NCBI GenBank assembly: GCA_903906315.1
Contig: CAIVJW010000333.1
Location: 1 to 50,162 of the forward strand
DNA length: 50,162 bases
Reading direction: 5' to 3'
Source of the DNA: an uncultured delta proteobacterium
GTDB lineage: Bacteria > Myxococcota_A > Polyangia > Polyangiales > Polyangiaceae
Both the position numbers and the translations under genes were made by a program. The notes below the pieces were generated by a model. It was not told where the DNA came from, did not search any database, and worked only from the letters and a program-made list of their open reading frames with translations. Below are positions 15,929 to 25,855 of the stretch, piece after piece (the first letter of the stretch is position 1; every line of letters starts with the position of its first letter).

Positions 15929-17044
15929 CTACACGTTGAAGCGGAACTCGACCACGTCGCCGTCGCGCATGACGTAGTCCTTGCCCTCGATGCGGAGCTT
16001 GCCCTTCTCGCGCGCCTTCGCGGAGGAGCCGAGGCCGGTCAGGTCGTCGTAGGCGACGACCTCCGCGGCGATGAAGCCGCGCTCGAAGTCCGTGTGGATC
16101 ACCCCGGCGGCCTGGGGGGCCTTCATGCCCTTGGTGATCGTCCAGGCGCGCGTCTCCTTCTCGCCCGTCGTCAGGTAGGTCTGCAGGCCGAGGAGATCGT
16201 AGACCGCGCGGATCAGGAGCGAGATGCCGCTGTCGGCGACGCCGAGGTCGGCCAGGAACGCGCGCGCGTCCTCGGGCGCGAGGTCGACGAGCTCGCTCTC
16301 GATGTTCGCGCTCACGACGACCGCGGCGGCCGCGTGCGCGGCGGCGGCGTGGAGGCGGACCGAGCCGACGAAGCGGTGCCCGTCCGGATCGGCGGTCGCG
16401 GCCGCGAGCTCCGCTTCGGCCACGTTGCAGGCGTAGATGCAGGGCTTCGACGTGAGCAGGAAGAAGCTCTGCAGGAGGCGCTTTTCCTCGTCGTCGCAGG
16501 GCAGGGTGACCGCGGGGCGGCCGGCGTCGAGGTGCGGCAGGAGGCGGTCGATGAGGGCGTTCTCGGCGCGGGCCTCCTTGTCGCCGCCGCGGATCTTCTT
16601 CTCGTTGCGGTCGCGTCGGCGCGCGAGGCCCTCGAGATCGGCGAGCACGAGCTCGGTGTTGATGACCTCGATGTCGCGCACCGGATCGATCGACCCGTCG
16701 ACGTGGTGGACGTCGTCGTCCTCGAAGCAGCGCACGACGTGGACGATCGCGTCGACCTCGCGGATGTGGGCGAGGAACTGGTTGCCGAGGCCCTCGCCCT
16801 TGCTCGCGCCCTTCACCAGCCCGGCGATGTCGACGAACTCGATCGCCGCGGGGACGAGCTTCTGCGAGCCCGACAGCTTCGACAGCACGGCGAGCCGGTC
16901 GTCGGGGACGACCACCATGCCCTGGTTGGGCTCGATGGTGCAAAATGGGTAGTTTGCCGCCTCCGCGCCCCGCGTCCGCGTGACCGCGTTAAACAGGGTG
17001 GATTTGCCGACGTTGGGGAGCCCGACGATACCTGCGCGCAACAT
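15929..17044 (-). CDS. ychF: Redox-regulated ATPase/GTPase YchF
   Basis: 371 residues, close to the usual 363. The P-loop GLPNVGKST lies at residues 8-16, followed by NYPFCTIEPNQG and the switch-region FVDIAGLVKGASKGEGLGN. The family-typical TKG and FERGFIAAEVVAYDDL precede the C-terminal TGS-like domain ending VEFRFNV. YchF/OLA1 proteins are universally conserved P-loop NTPases that prefer ATP and bind ribosomes. Start ATG 17044 places the P-loop at the normal distance; frames extending upstream are not part of the gene. It is divergent from the CotH lipoprotein gene, with 61 bases between the two starts. Two stretches rich in Ala (AAAAHAAAAVVV) are unusual but in frame. Confidence 0.95.
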   Translation of the reverse strand: MLRAGIVGLPNVGKSTLFNAVTRTRGAEAANYPFCTIEPNQGMVVVPDDRLAVLSKLSGSQKLVPAAIEFVDIAGLVKGASKGEGLGNQFLAHIREVDAIVHVVRCFEDDDVHHVDGSIDPVRDIEVINTELVLADLEGLARRRDRNEKKIRGGDKEARAENALIDRLLPHLDAGRPAVTLPCDDEEKRLLQSFFLLTSKPCIYACNVAEAELAAATADPDGHRFVGSVRLHAAAAHAAAAVVVSANIESELVDLAPEDARAFLADLGVADSGISLLIRAVYDLLGLQTYLTTGEKETRAWTITKGMKAPQAAGVIHTDFERGFIAAEVVAYDDLTGLGSSAKAREKGKLRIEGKDYVMRDGDVVEFRFNV

Positions 17045-17060
17045 GGGGCGCGGAATGTAG

Positions 17061-17090
17061 CCAGCACGATCGAGGTGGCCAGCACAATCG
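17061..17090. promoter_or_regulatory. Direct repeat in the ychF/cotH divergent promoter region
   Basis: CCAGCACGATCG (17061-17072) and CCAGCACAATCG (17079-17090) match at 11 of 12 bases, 18 bases apart, inside the 61-base space between two divergent start codons. The spacing is less than two helical turns. It could be an operator for either gene; no known regulator site was recognised. Confidence 0.35.
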
Positions 17091-17105
17091 TGCGAAGATG
17101 TCGGG

Positions 17106-19016
17106 ATGCGTCCTGCGCGCGCCCTGGGGTCCCCTTCCGTCGGCGGTGTTTTCCTGGCGCTGGCGACCGTCGCGTGCGGTTCCGTCGAGGTCTCGACGTT
17201 CGACGCGGCGACGGGCGGGGGCGGCGCGCCAACCACGTCGTTGCCCGCGGGCGGCGCGGGCGGCGCGATCCCCACGTCGACCGGCGGTGGCGGCCGTGGG
17301 GGCGCGACCACGGGGACGGCGAGCGGCGGCTCGGGCGGGATCGCTTCGGGCGGCGCGGGCGGCGCGGGCGGGGCGGGCGGGGCGGGCGGCGACCCGGCGG
17401 CGGTGCTCTTCGCGGAGGCGGAGTTGCCGACCTTCGATCTCACCCTGTCCGACGCCGCGAAGCAGGCGCTCTCCGTCGCGCCGAAGACCTACGTCCAGGG
17501 CGACCTCGAGGTCACGATCGCGGGGCAGACGATCCTCCTGCCCGACGTCGGCGTGCGGCTGAAGGGCAACTACGGGTCGTTCCGCACACTCGACCAGAAG
17601 GCCGCGTTCCTCGTCGACCTCGACAGGTACCAGAAGCAGCAGAGCCTCTTCGGGCTGACGAAGATCGCGCTCAACAACCAGGTGCAGGACGCGAGCCTCG
17701 TGCACGAGCGGCTCGGCTACGAGCTATTTCGCGCCGGGAACGTGCCCGCGCCCCGCGCCGCGCACGCGCAGGTGGTCGTCAACGGGGAGCTCTACGGCCT
17801 GTACCTGGCGGTCGAGACGACGGACCGCAAGGACTTCCTCGACACGTGGTACGGCGAGCACGGCGGCAACCTCTACGAGGGCGCGTACGGCGTCGATCTC
17901 GTCGCGGGGGACGTCGGCTCCTTCGACCTCGACGCCGGCACGGACGTGGGCTTCGCGGACCTCGACGCGCTCGTGAAGGCGCTCGACGCGATGACGACGC
18001 CGGCGACGTTCCTCGCGGAGGCGTCGAAGGTGATCGACATGGACCGCTACCTCGCGTTCGCCGCGACCGAGATCTACGTCGGCCACTGGGACGGCTACGC
18101 ATGGACGAAGAACAACTACTTCGTCTACCGGAGCGGCGTCGACGGACGCTGGAGCTTCCTGCCGTGGGGCATCGACCAGACCTTCAACGACCACCTCGGG
18201 CTCTTCGGCGGCGATGGGCGCCTCGAGCGCATGTGCGTCGCGTCCGAGCCGTGCCTGATCGCGCTCGCGAAGGCCTTCGAGGGAGTGGCGGCGCGCGCGC
18301 AGGCGCTCGAGCTCGACAAGAAGGCGGCCGCGATGAAGGCGCTCGTCCAGCCGGCCGCGATCGCCGACCCGCGCCGCGAGTACGACGAGGGGACGATGGC
18401 CTGGGCCTACCAGGCGACGCTCGACTTCCTCGCCTCGCGCCCGGGCGACATCGCCGCCGGCGTCGCGTGCACGCAGCAGGGCGAGCTCGACAAGGACGGT
18501 GACGGGTGGAGCTCGTGCGGCGTCGACTGTGACGATGCCAATCCGGACCGCTACCCCGGCGCCCCCGAGATCTGCGGCAATCACGTGGATGAGGACTGCA
18601 ATGGGGTCTGGGACGACGGGCCAAACTGCCCGTCTTGCCTCGCCGCCACGGGCCCCTCGGGCGAGGCGCTCGCGCTGTGCCTCACGCCGCGCAGCTGGCC
18701 CGACGCGGAGGCGGACTGCGTGGCTCAGGGCGGGCACCTCGCGGCCATTCACGACCAGGCGATGCAGGACTACCTCGCGGCGACGACGCTCGCGGCCGCC
18801 CAGGACCTGTGGTGGCTCGGCGCCACGGACACGGCCGTCGAGGGGGCGTTCGTCTGGAGCGACGGCACGCCGGTCGACTTCCAGGCGTGGAATGGCGGCG
18901 AGCCGAACAACTACGGCGGCAGCGAGAACTGCGTGCAGCTCGCGGGGTGGACGGGCGGGCTCTGGAATGACCTGGATTGCGGCGCGGCCGGGCGCTACGT
19001 CTGCCGGCTGAAATAG
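17106..19016 (+). CDS. CotH-kinase / metal-binding / C-type lectin lipoprotein
   Basis: A 636-residue secreted protein in four parts. Residues 1-24 are a lipoprotein signal (lipobox TVAC), followed by a Gly/Ala-rich linker to about 96. Residues 100-430 are a CotH-kinase-like domain, seen in VRLKGNYGSFR, KIALNNQVQDASLVHERLGY and GELYGLYLAVE, then WSFLPWGIDQTF. Residues about 463-507 form a MopE-type putative metal-binding motif (DKDGDGW, VDCDDANP, DEDCNGV). Residues 508-636 are a C-type lectin domain with EPN and WND, the calcium and mannose-type sugar ligands, and paired Cys. CotH phosphorylates spore-coat protein CotG in Bacillus. Here a surface kinase delivered to glycans is a reasonable inference. 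Stop is 7 bases from the convergent kinase gene. Confidence 0.85.
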   Translation: MRPARALGSPSVGGVFLALATVACGSVEVSTFDAATGGGGAPTTSLPAGGAGGAIPTSTGGGGRGGATTGTASGGSGGIASGGAGGAGGAGGAGGDPAAVLFAEAELPTFDLTLSDAAKQALSVAPKTYVQGDLEVTIAGQTILLPDVGVRLKGNYGSFRTLDQKAAFLVDLDRYQKQQSLFGLTKIALNNQVQDASLVHERLGYELFRAGNVPAPRAAHAQVVVNGELYGLYLAVETTDRKDFLDTWYGEHGGNLYEGAYGVDLVAGDVGSFDLDAGTDVGFADLDALVKALDAMTTPATFLAEASKVIDMDRYLAFAATEIYVGHWDGYAWTKNNYFVYRSGVDGRWSFLPWGIDQTFNDHLGLFGGDGRLERMCVASEPCLIALAKAFEGVAARAQALELDKKAAAMKALVQPAAIADPRREYDEGTMAWAYQATLDFLASRPGDIAAGVACTQQGELDKDGDGWSSCGVDCDDANPDRYPGAPEICGNHVDEDCNGVWDDGPNCPSCLAATGPSGEALALCLTPRSWPDAEADCVAQGGHLAAIHDQAMQDYLAATTLAAAQDLWWLGATDTAVEGAFVWSDGTPVDFQAWNGGEPNNYGGSENCVQLAGWTGGLWNDLDCGAAGRYVCRLK

Positions 19017-19023
19017 GGCGAGG

Positions 19024-21231
<2,208 letters not shown>

Positions 21232-21280
21232 ACGAGGGGTTGCCCGGCAGGCGGCCGTGCCTTCGACGAAATCGTGCGGC

Positions 21281-22411
21281 TCAGCGGCTGCGCTCCGCGA
21301 GCCAGCTCGCCATCGGGCGCCACACCTTATCGGGCGCCTTCGACCCCGCGACCACGCCGACGTGGCCGCCGGGGACGGCCACGAGCGTCTTGTCCTCCGA
21401 TCGCACGAGGCCGAGCACGGCCGCCGTCGACCGCGGCGTCGCGATGTTGTCCGCCGTGCCGGCGAACGCGAGCAGCGGGCAGCGCACGGCCTCGAGGTCG
21501 CAGCGGCGATCGCCGAAGACGAGGTCGTTCGCCATGAGCTTGTTGCCGTGGACGACCTCCTTCAGCATCTGCTTGAAGGCCTCCTTGGGGTAGGGGATGA
21601 GGTCGTTCACCCAGGTGTTTACCGCGTCGAAGCCGCGCACGTAGTTCTCGTCGTAGAGGTGCACGAGGAGGTCGGCGTACTTGGTCACCGAGCGGGTGCC
21701 GCTCATGATCTTGAAGCCGAGCGAGCTCACCGCGCCGGGCACGTTGCCGAGGCGGTCGAGCACCGGGTCGACGCCGATCACGCCGAGGCGCGCGGCGACC
21801 GTGATGATGCCCAGCTTGTCGAAGTCCACCGGCGCGCCGATCGTCACCACGTTGCGGACGCGCGGGTCGCGGCAGGTGCCGACGTGGAGCAGCGCGAAGA
21901 TGCCGCCCATGCAGTACCCCGCGAGCGAGAGCGACGGCGCGCCGCTCGCGCCGAGGACGGCGTCGACGCAGGCCGGGACGTAGTCGAGGACGTAGTCGTC
22001 GAGGCGCACGCCCTCGTCGGCCTGGTCCGGTACGCCGAAATCGACGAAGTAGACGTCGAAGCCCTCGTTGCGCAGGTGGCGCAGCATCGAGTGCTCGGGG
22101 CGGAGATCGTAGACGTACGGCCGCACCATGAGCGGCGGGATGACGAGCAGCGGGGTCGCGTGGCGCTTGGCGGCGATCGTGTGGACCTCGCGGCCGAGCT
22201 CGAACTCTTCGTCCTCGCGCGGGCGGACGCGCCAGACCTCGAGCTTGTCGCGCTTGAAGACGAGGTCGCGCGCGACGTTGCCCATCGTGGGCTTGGCTGC
22301 GCCGTCCATCGCGTAGACGAGGCCGTTGACGACCGAGAGCACCGCCCGATCGACCGCATGCTGCGCGCGGCGGCGCGTCTTGCGGAGGGTGCGGGCGGAG
22401 AGGAGGGCCAT
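21281..22411 (-). CDS. phaC: Poly(3-hydroxyalkanoate) synthase, class III PhaC type
   Basis: 376 residues, the length of class III PhaC (about 355-380) rather than class I (about 590). The alpha/beta-hydrolase core has the PHA-synthase lipase-like box GYCMGG with nucleophile Cys167. The Asp lies in FAGTADNIAT and the His in VPGGHVGVV. PPLMVRPYVYDLRPEHSML is typical of the family. Class III enzymes need PhaE; no phaE is visible next to it, so the partner must be elsewhere if this assignment holds. It polymerises (R)-3-hydroxyacyl-CoA into storage granules. ATG 22411 is used. The MaoC-like hydratase at 1537-1953 could supply its substrate. Confidence 0.88.
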   Translation of the reverse strand: MALLSARTLRKTRRRAQHAVDRAVLSVVNGLVYAMDGAAKPTMGNVARDLVFKRDKLEVWRVRPREDEEFELGREVHTIAAKRHATPLLVIPPLMVRPYVYDLRPEHSMLRHLRNEGFDVYFVDFGVPDQADEGVRLDDYVLDYVPACVDAVLGASGAPSLSLAGYCMGGIFALLHVGTCRDPRVRNVVTIGAPVDFDKLGIITVAARLGVIGVDPVLDRLGNVPGAVSSLGFKIMSGTRSVTKYADLLVHLYDENYVRGFDAVNTWVNDLIPYPKEAFKQMLKEVVHGNKLMANDLVFGDRRCDLEAVRCPLLAFAGTADNIATPRSTAAVLGLVRSEDKTLVAVPGGHVGVVAGSKAPDKVWRPMASWLAERSR

Positions 22412-22472
22412 CGTGGACGGCGGAAGATAGCAGATGGGTGCGCGCCTGCCCGGGCGGCGACGGTGCGCGGCG

Positions 22473-23513
22473 TCAGCGATCGCGGGGCGGCGGAGCGGCG
22501 TCGATCGATCGCGCTGCGCGCTCGACGCGGCGGCGCCACGCCTCGAAGGACGCGCGCAGGGCGAGCGGGACGCGCTCGCGGTCCAGCTCGCCGAGCACGG
22601 CGTCGCGCGCGTCGCCCGCGATCGCCCGGTGCCAGGCGCGCTCGATCGCGCGGCGCAATCGGGCGTCGTCGGCAGGCGGCGCCGCCTTCGCGGGCGGCGT
22701 GGCCTTGGGCCTGTCGCCCGCCACGGGCTTCTTCGCGGGTGAATCGGGCTTGTCGGGGTCGGGATCCGCGGGTGGGGCGAGGTCGGCGGCGCGCGCGGCG
22801 TGCCACGCCCGGGCGCCGTCGGCCGCGTGCGAGAAGCCCTGCGGATCGGCGGCCGCGACGTCGACGAGATCGGGCCCGATCGCGTCGCCCGCGGGGACGG
22901 CGACCCGCCCCGTGAGATCGGGCCGCCCGTCGCCGTCCACGTCGACAGCCGAGGTCGGCGTCGCCTCGATCTCGATCCGGTAGCGGTTGGCGCCGAAGAC
23001 GTCGAGGCTCCAGACCTCGATCGCGCCGGCGTCGCTGCGCACGACGACGTCCGGCAGGCCGTCACCGTTCAGGTCGGTGCCCGACCTCCACGCGCCGTGC
23101 TTCGCGTCGCCGTCGCCGGCGGGGGCGAGGGCCGGCACGAGATCGGTCGCCTGGTCACGCGCCAGGTCGCGCGCGTCGAGCGGGCCGAGCGCCAGGATGA
23201 CCCCGCGCGACGACGCCGCCCTCACGGCCGTGACGCGCCGGCCGACGACGTCGACGCCCTCGTACGCGCGCACGACCGCGCCGCCGCGCGCGGCGGGCAG
23301 CTTCGCCTCGACCTCGAGCGTGAGCGTGAGGCCGAGGTGCGCGGCCTCGGCGTCGACCTCCGCGAGCCGCGCGCCGAGGTCCGGGGCGCGCAGCAGCGCG
23401 CCGAGCGGGGGAGGGCGCTCTCCCCACGGGGAGACGCGGTGATCGCTCGTGCAGCCGACGCCGAGAAGGACCCCGAAGAGGGCGAGCTTTTCTGCTACCT
23501 TCGGTCTCCGCAT
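22473..23513 (-). CDS. FG-GAP/VCBS-type lipoprotein
   Basis: 346 residues with a lipoprotein signal ending LGVGC (Cys21). The middle has two calcium-binding FG-GAP/VCBS-like stretches, TDLNGDGLPDVVV and VDVDGDGRPDLTG, both with the DxNxDGxxD spacing. The C-terminal third is Pro/Lys/Ala-rich and then helical and charged (RLRRAIERAWHRAI). The role is unknown; FG-GAP repeats usually build propeller-like adhesion or binding modules. Its ATG (23513-23511) touches the ATG of serA (23514-23516), so the two divergent genes have no intergenic DNA. Each promoter must then lie inside the other coding region, unless one start is further downstream. Confidence 0.72.
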   Translation of the reverse strand: MRRPKVAEKLALFGVLLGVGCTSDHRVSPWGERPPPLGALLRAPDLGARLAEVDAEAAHLGLTLTLEVEAKLPAARGGAVVRAYEGVDVVGRRVTAVRAASSRGVILALGPLDARDLARDQATDLVPALAPAGDGDAKHGAWRSGTDLNGDGLPDVVVRSDAGAIEVWSLDVFGANRYRIEIEATPTSAVDVDGDGRPDLTGRVAVPAGDAIGPDLVDVAAADPQGFSHAADGARAWHAARAADLAPPADPDPDKPDSPAKKPVAGDRPKATPPAKAAPPADDARLRRAIERAWHRAIAGDARDAVLGELDRERVPLALRASFEAWRRRVERAARSIDAAPPPRDR

Positions 23514-24722
23514 ATGCGCCTTCTGCTCGCCGACAAGATGGACACCCAAGCGCTCGAGGACCTCCGCGTCCTCGGCGTCGAGATCGTCTCCCGCCCGGAG
23601 CTTACCAAGGAGACCTTGCCCTCGGCCCTCGACGGCGTCGGCATTCTCGTCGTGCGCTCCACGGAGGTCACGGCGCAGGCCATCGCCGCCGGCCGACAGC
23701 TGAACCTCATCGTGCGCGCCGGCGTCGGCGTGAGCAACATCGACGTCCCTGCGGCGAGCGCGCGCGGCGTCTACGTGTCGAACTGCCCCGGCAAGAACGC
23801 CGCTGCCGTCGCCGAGCTCGCGATGGGCCTCATCCTCGCGCTCGACCGGCGGCTGGTCGACTCGACGAACGATCTGCGCGCCGGGCGCTGGGAGAAGTCC
23901 AAGTACTCGACCGCCCGCGGCCTCTACGGCCGGCGCCTCGGCATCGCCGGCCTCGGCTCGATCGGCCGCGACGTGCTCCTCCGCGCGCGCGCCTTCGGCA
24001 TGGAGCCGCACGTGTTCTCGCGATCGCTCACGCCCTCGCGCGCCGGCAAGCTCGACGTCGCGTACGCCCGCTCGCTCGAGGACCTCGCCGCGATGAGCGA
24101 CGTCCTCACGCTGCACCTGCCGCCGACCGCGGCGACGAAGGGCATCGTGAGCCGCAAGGTCCTCGAGGCGCTCCCCGACGGCGCGATCCTCGTGAACACC
24201 GCGCGCCCCGACCTCCTCGACTACGACGCGCTCGAGGAGCTCATCCCGAAGAAGGGCCTGCGCGTCGGCCTCGACGTGATGCCGGAGGAGAAGACGGGCG
24301 GCGCCGGCGCGCGCGCGGCCGCGCTGTTCGCCAAGGGCATCGTCTACGGCACGCCGCACGTCGCGTCGGCGACCGACCAGTCGCAGCGCGCGATCGCCGT
24401 CGAGACGTCGCGGGTCATCCGCGCGTTCCTGACCGAGGAGCGCGTCCCCAACGTCGTGAACATCTGCGCCACCTCGCCGGCGCGCTTCGCCGTGGTCCTG
24501 CGCATGGCCGACAAGGTCGGCGTGCTAGCGAACACGCTCGCGGTCTTCAAGCGTCACGGCATCAACATCGAGGAGATCTCGAACGAGGTCTTCGACGGCG
24601 CCCTCGCGACGTGCACGAAGCTGCGCGTCACGGCGCGCCCGAGCGAGGCGTGTCTCAAGGAGATCCGCGCGTTCGACGAGGTCCTGCACATCGACATCGT
24701 GCCGATGCCGAACCTGGCGTAG
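23514..24722 (+). CDS. serA: D-3-phosphoglycerate dehydrogenase-like protein
   Basis: 402 residues. The N-terminal substrate domain begins LLLADKMDTQALEDL, with VRAGVGVSNIDV near 68-78. The NAD-binding GLGSIGRDV lies at 146-154. Catalytic Arg is in VNTARPDLLD, Glu in LDVMPEEKT and His in TPHVASATDQSQ. The C-terminal 75 residues are an ACT regulatory domain (DKVGVLANTLAVFKRHGINIEEI), the usual site of serine feedback. Loops differ from the common ARGG and DVFxxEP forms, so other 2-hydroxyacid dehydrogenase activity is possible. The first step of serine biosynthesis is the likely role. The stop TAG abuts the stop of the next kinase gene (TAGCTA, 24720-24725). Confidence 0.85.
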   Translation: MRLLLADKMDTQALEDLRVLGVEIVSRPELTKETLPSALDGVGILVVRSTEVTAQAIAAGRQLNLIVRAGVGVSNIDVPAASARGVYVSNCPGKNAAAVAELAMGLILALDRRLVDSTNDLRAGRWEKSKYSTARGLYGRRLGIAGLGSIGRDVLLRARAFGMEPHVFSRSLTPSRAGKLDVAYARSLEDLAAMSDVLTLHLPPTAATKGIVSRKVLEALPDGAILVNTARPDLLDYDALEELIPKKGLRVGLDVMPEEKTGGAGARAAALFAKGIVYGTPHVASATDQSQRAIAVETSRVIRAFLTEERVPNVVNICATSPARFAVVLRMADKVGVLANTLAVFKRHGINIEEISNEVFDGALATCTKLRVTARPSEACLKEIRAFDEVLHIDIVPMPNLA

Positions 24723-25652
24723 CTACCGCATCGAGCGCGGCGGGAGCGAGCCTCGGTCCACGATCGCCGGCAGCAGCTCCTCGCGCAGCTTGAGGCCGTT
24801 TTTCAGCAGCTTGCGGACCTCCGCGAGCATCGCGCCCGCGGTCGGGTAGCGGTCGGCGACGCCGAGGCGCAGCGCGCCGTGCACGACGGCCGCGACCTCG
24901 GCCGGGGTCGCCGGGGCGAGGTCGCGCACGTCGCACGGCTCCACGGTCGCGACGGCCATGAGAAGCTCGCCGACCGCGCGCAGGTGCTCGTGGGGCGTGC
25001 GGCCGGTCAGCGCCTGGAACGCGATGATGCCCACCGACCAGAGGTCCGCGCGCGCGTCGAGGTCGCGCTTGCCGCGCGCCTGCTCGGGCGACATGTGGAG
25101 CGGCGATGCGGTCAGGCTGCCGGTCTGCGCGAGCGAGACCTGCTCGCCCTCGACCTTCACCTTCGCGAGGCCGAAGTCGAGCAGCTTGACGATGACCTCG
25201 CCGGCGTCGCTGCGCGCGAGGAAGTAGTTCGCCGGCCGGATGTCCCGGTGGACGATGCTCGCGTCGTGCACCCGCGAGAGGCCCATGAGCGCCTGGGCGG
25301 TGAGGCGCAGCGCCGTGTCCGTCGCGAGCGCGCCGGCGCGGCGGAGGAAGGTCTCCAGCGACTCGCCGACGAGGTACTCGCTCACCATGTAGGGGCGGCC
25401 GGAGTCGGGATCGCGCCCGGCGTCGAGCACCTGCGCGACGTACTGCGAGTCGATCGACGCGGCCGCGCGCACCTCGCGCTCGAACCGGGCAACCCGCTCC
25501 GGGCTCCGCGCGAGGTCGTCGGACGCCAGGAGCTTCAGCGCGACGCGGCGGTTGGTGCCGATGTGACGCGCCTCGTAGAGCACTCCGAGGGTCCCGCCGC
25601 CGAGCTGGCGGTGGATCTGGTACTTGCCGTCGATGGTCTGGCCGGGGTGCAT
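24723..25652 (-). CDS. Short cytoplasmic Ser/Thr protein kinase
   Basis: 309 residues, essentially only a kinase domain plus a short tail, with no transmembrane helix. Glycine loop LGGGTLGVLY, Lys40 (VALK), HRDIRPAN (135-142), DFG (159-161), then SPLHMSPEQ. The catalytic-loop Lys of HRDxKPxN is Arg here, a conservative change that may lower but need not abolish activity. ATG 25652 was chosen because HPGQTIDGKYQI fits the usual distance to the glycine loop; frames extending further upstream are low-complexity. It converges with serA with zero bases between stops and is divergent from the cysteine-rich lipoprotein gene at 25856. Confidence 0.87.
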   Translation of the reverse strand: MHPGQTIDGKYQIHRQLGGGTLGVLYEARHIGTNRRVALKLLASDDLARSPERVARFEREVRAAASIDSQYVAQVLDAGRDPDSGRPYMVSEYLVGESLETFLRRAGALATDTALRLTAQALMGLSRVHDASIVHRDIRPANYFLARSDAGEVIVKLLDFGLAKVKVEGEQVSLAQTGSLTASPLHMSPEQARGKRDLDARADLWSVGIIAFQALTGRTPHEHLRAVGELLMAVATVEPCDVRDLAPATPAEVAAVVHGALRLGVADRYPTAGAMLAEVRKLLKNGLKLREELLPAIVDRGSLPPRSMR

Positions 25653-25821
25653 CGCGGTGCCGAGGCGGGAGGCGGAGCGAGGGCGCCCCTCGCCGGGGGC
25701 CCACCGTACCACGGGCGGCGGGGAGGGCCGCCCCCCGATCCGCGCGACGGGGGCCGACCGCCCGGGCCCCGGCGCGGCGGCCCCGGCGTGCGGCGGCGGG
25801 GCTCTCGCGCCCCAAAGCGTG

Positions 25822-25840
25822 TAGAGTGAATGACGCTCTA
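25822..25840 (+). promoter_or_regulatory. Inverted repeat upstream of cysteine-rich lipoprotein
   Basis: TAGAGTG (25822-25828) and CGCTCTA (25834-25840) form a 7-base arm pair (six Watson-Crick, one G-T) around a 5-base spacer. They lie just before GGGGTGAT and the ATG at 25856, in an unusually AT-rich patch. It could be an operator or a 5' UTR hairpin. Confidence 0.3.
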
Positions 25841-25855
25841 TTTCGGGGTGATCCG

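Noticed and set aside
18480-18615. Copper-binding MopE protein
   Set aside because: Only the short DxDxDG/DCDD motif shared by many secreted proteins is present; there is no MopE copper site.
23511-23516. CATATG as a cloning or assembly artefact
   Set aside because: Both flanking reading frames give well-formed N-termini (lipobox and SerA start), so it fits natural sequence.
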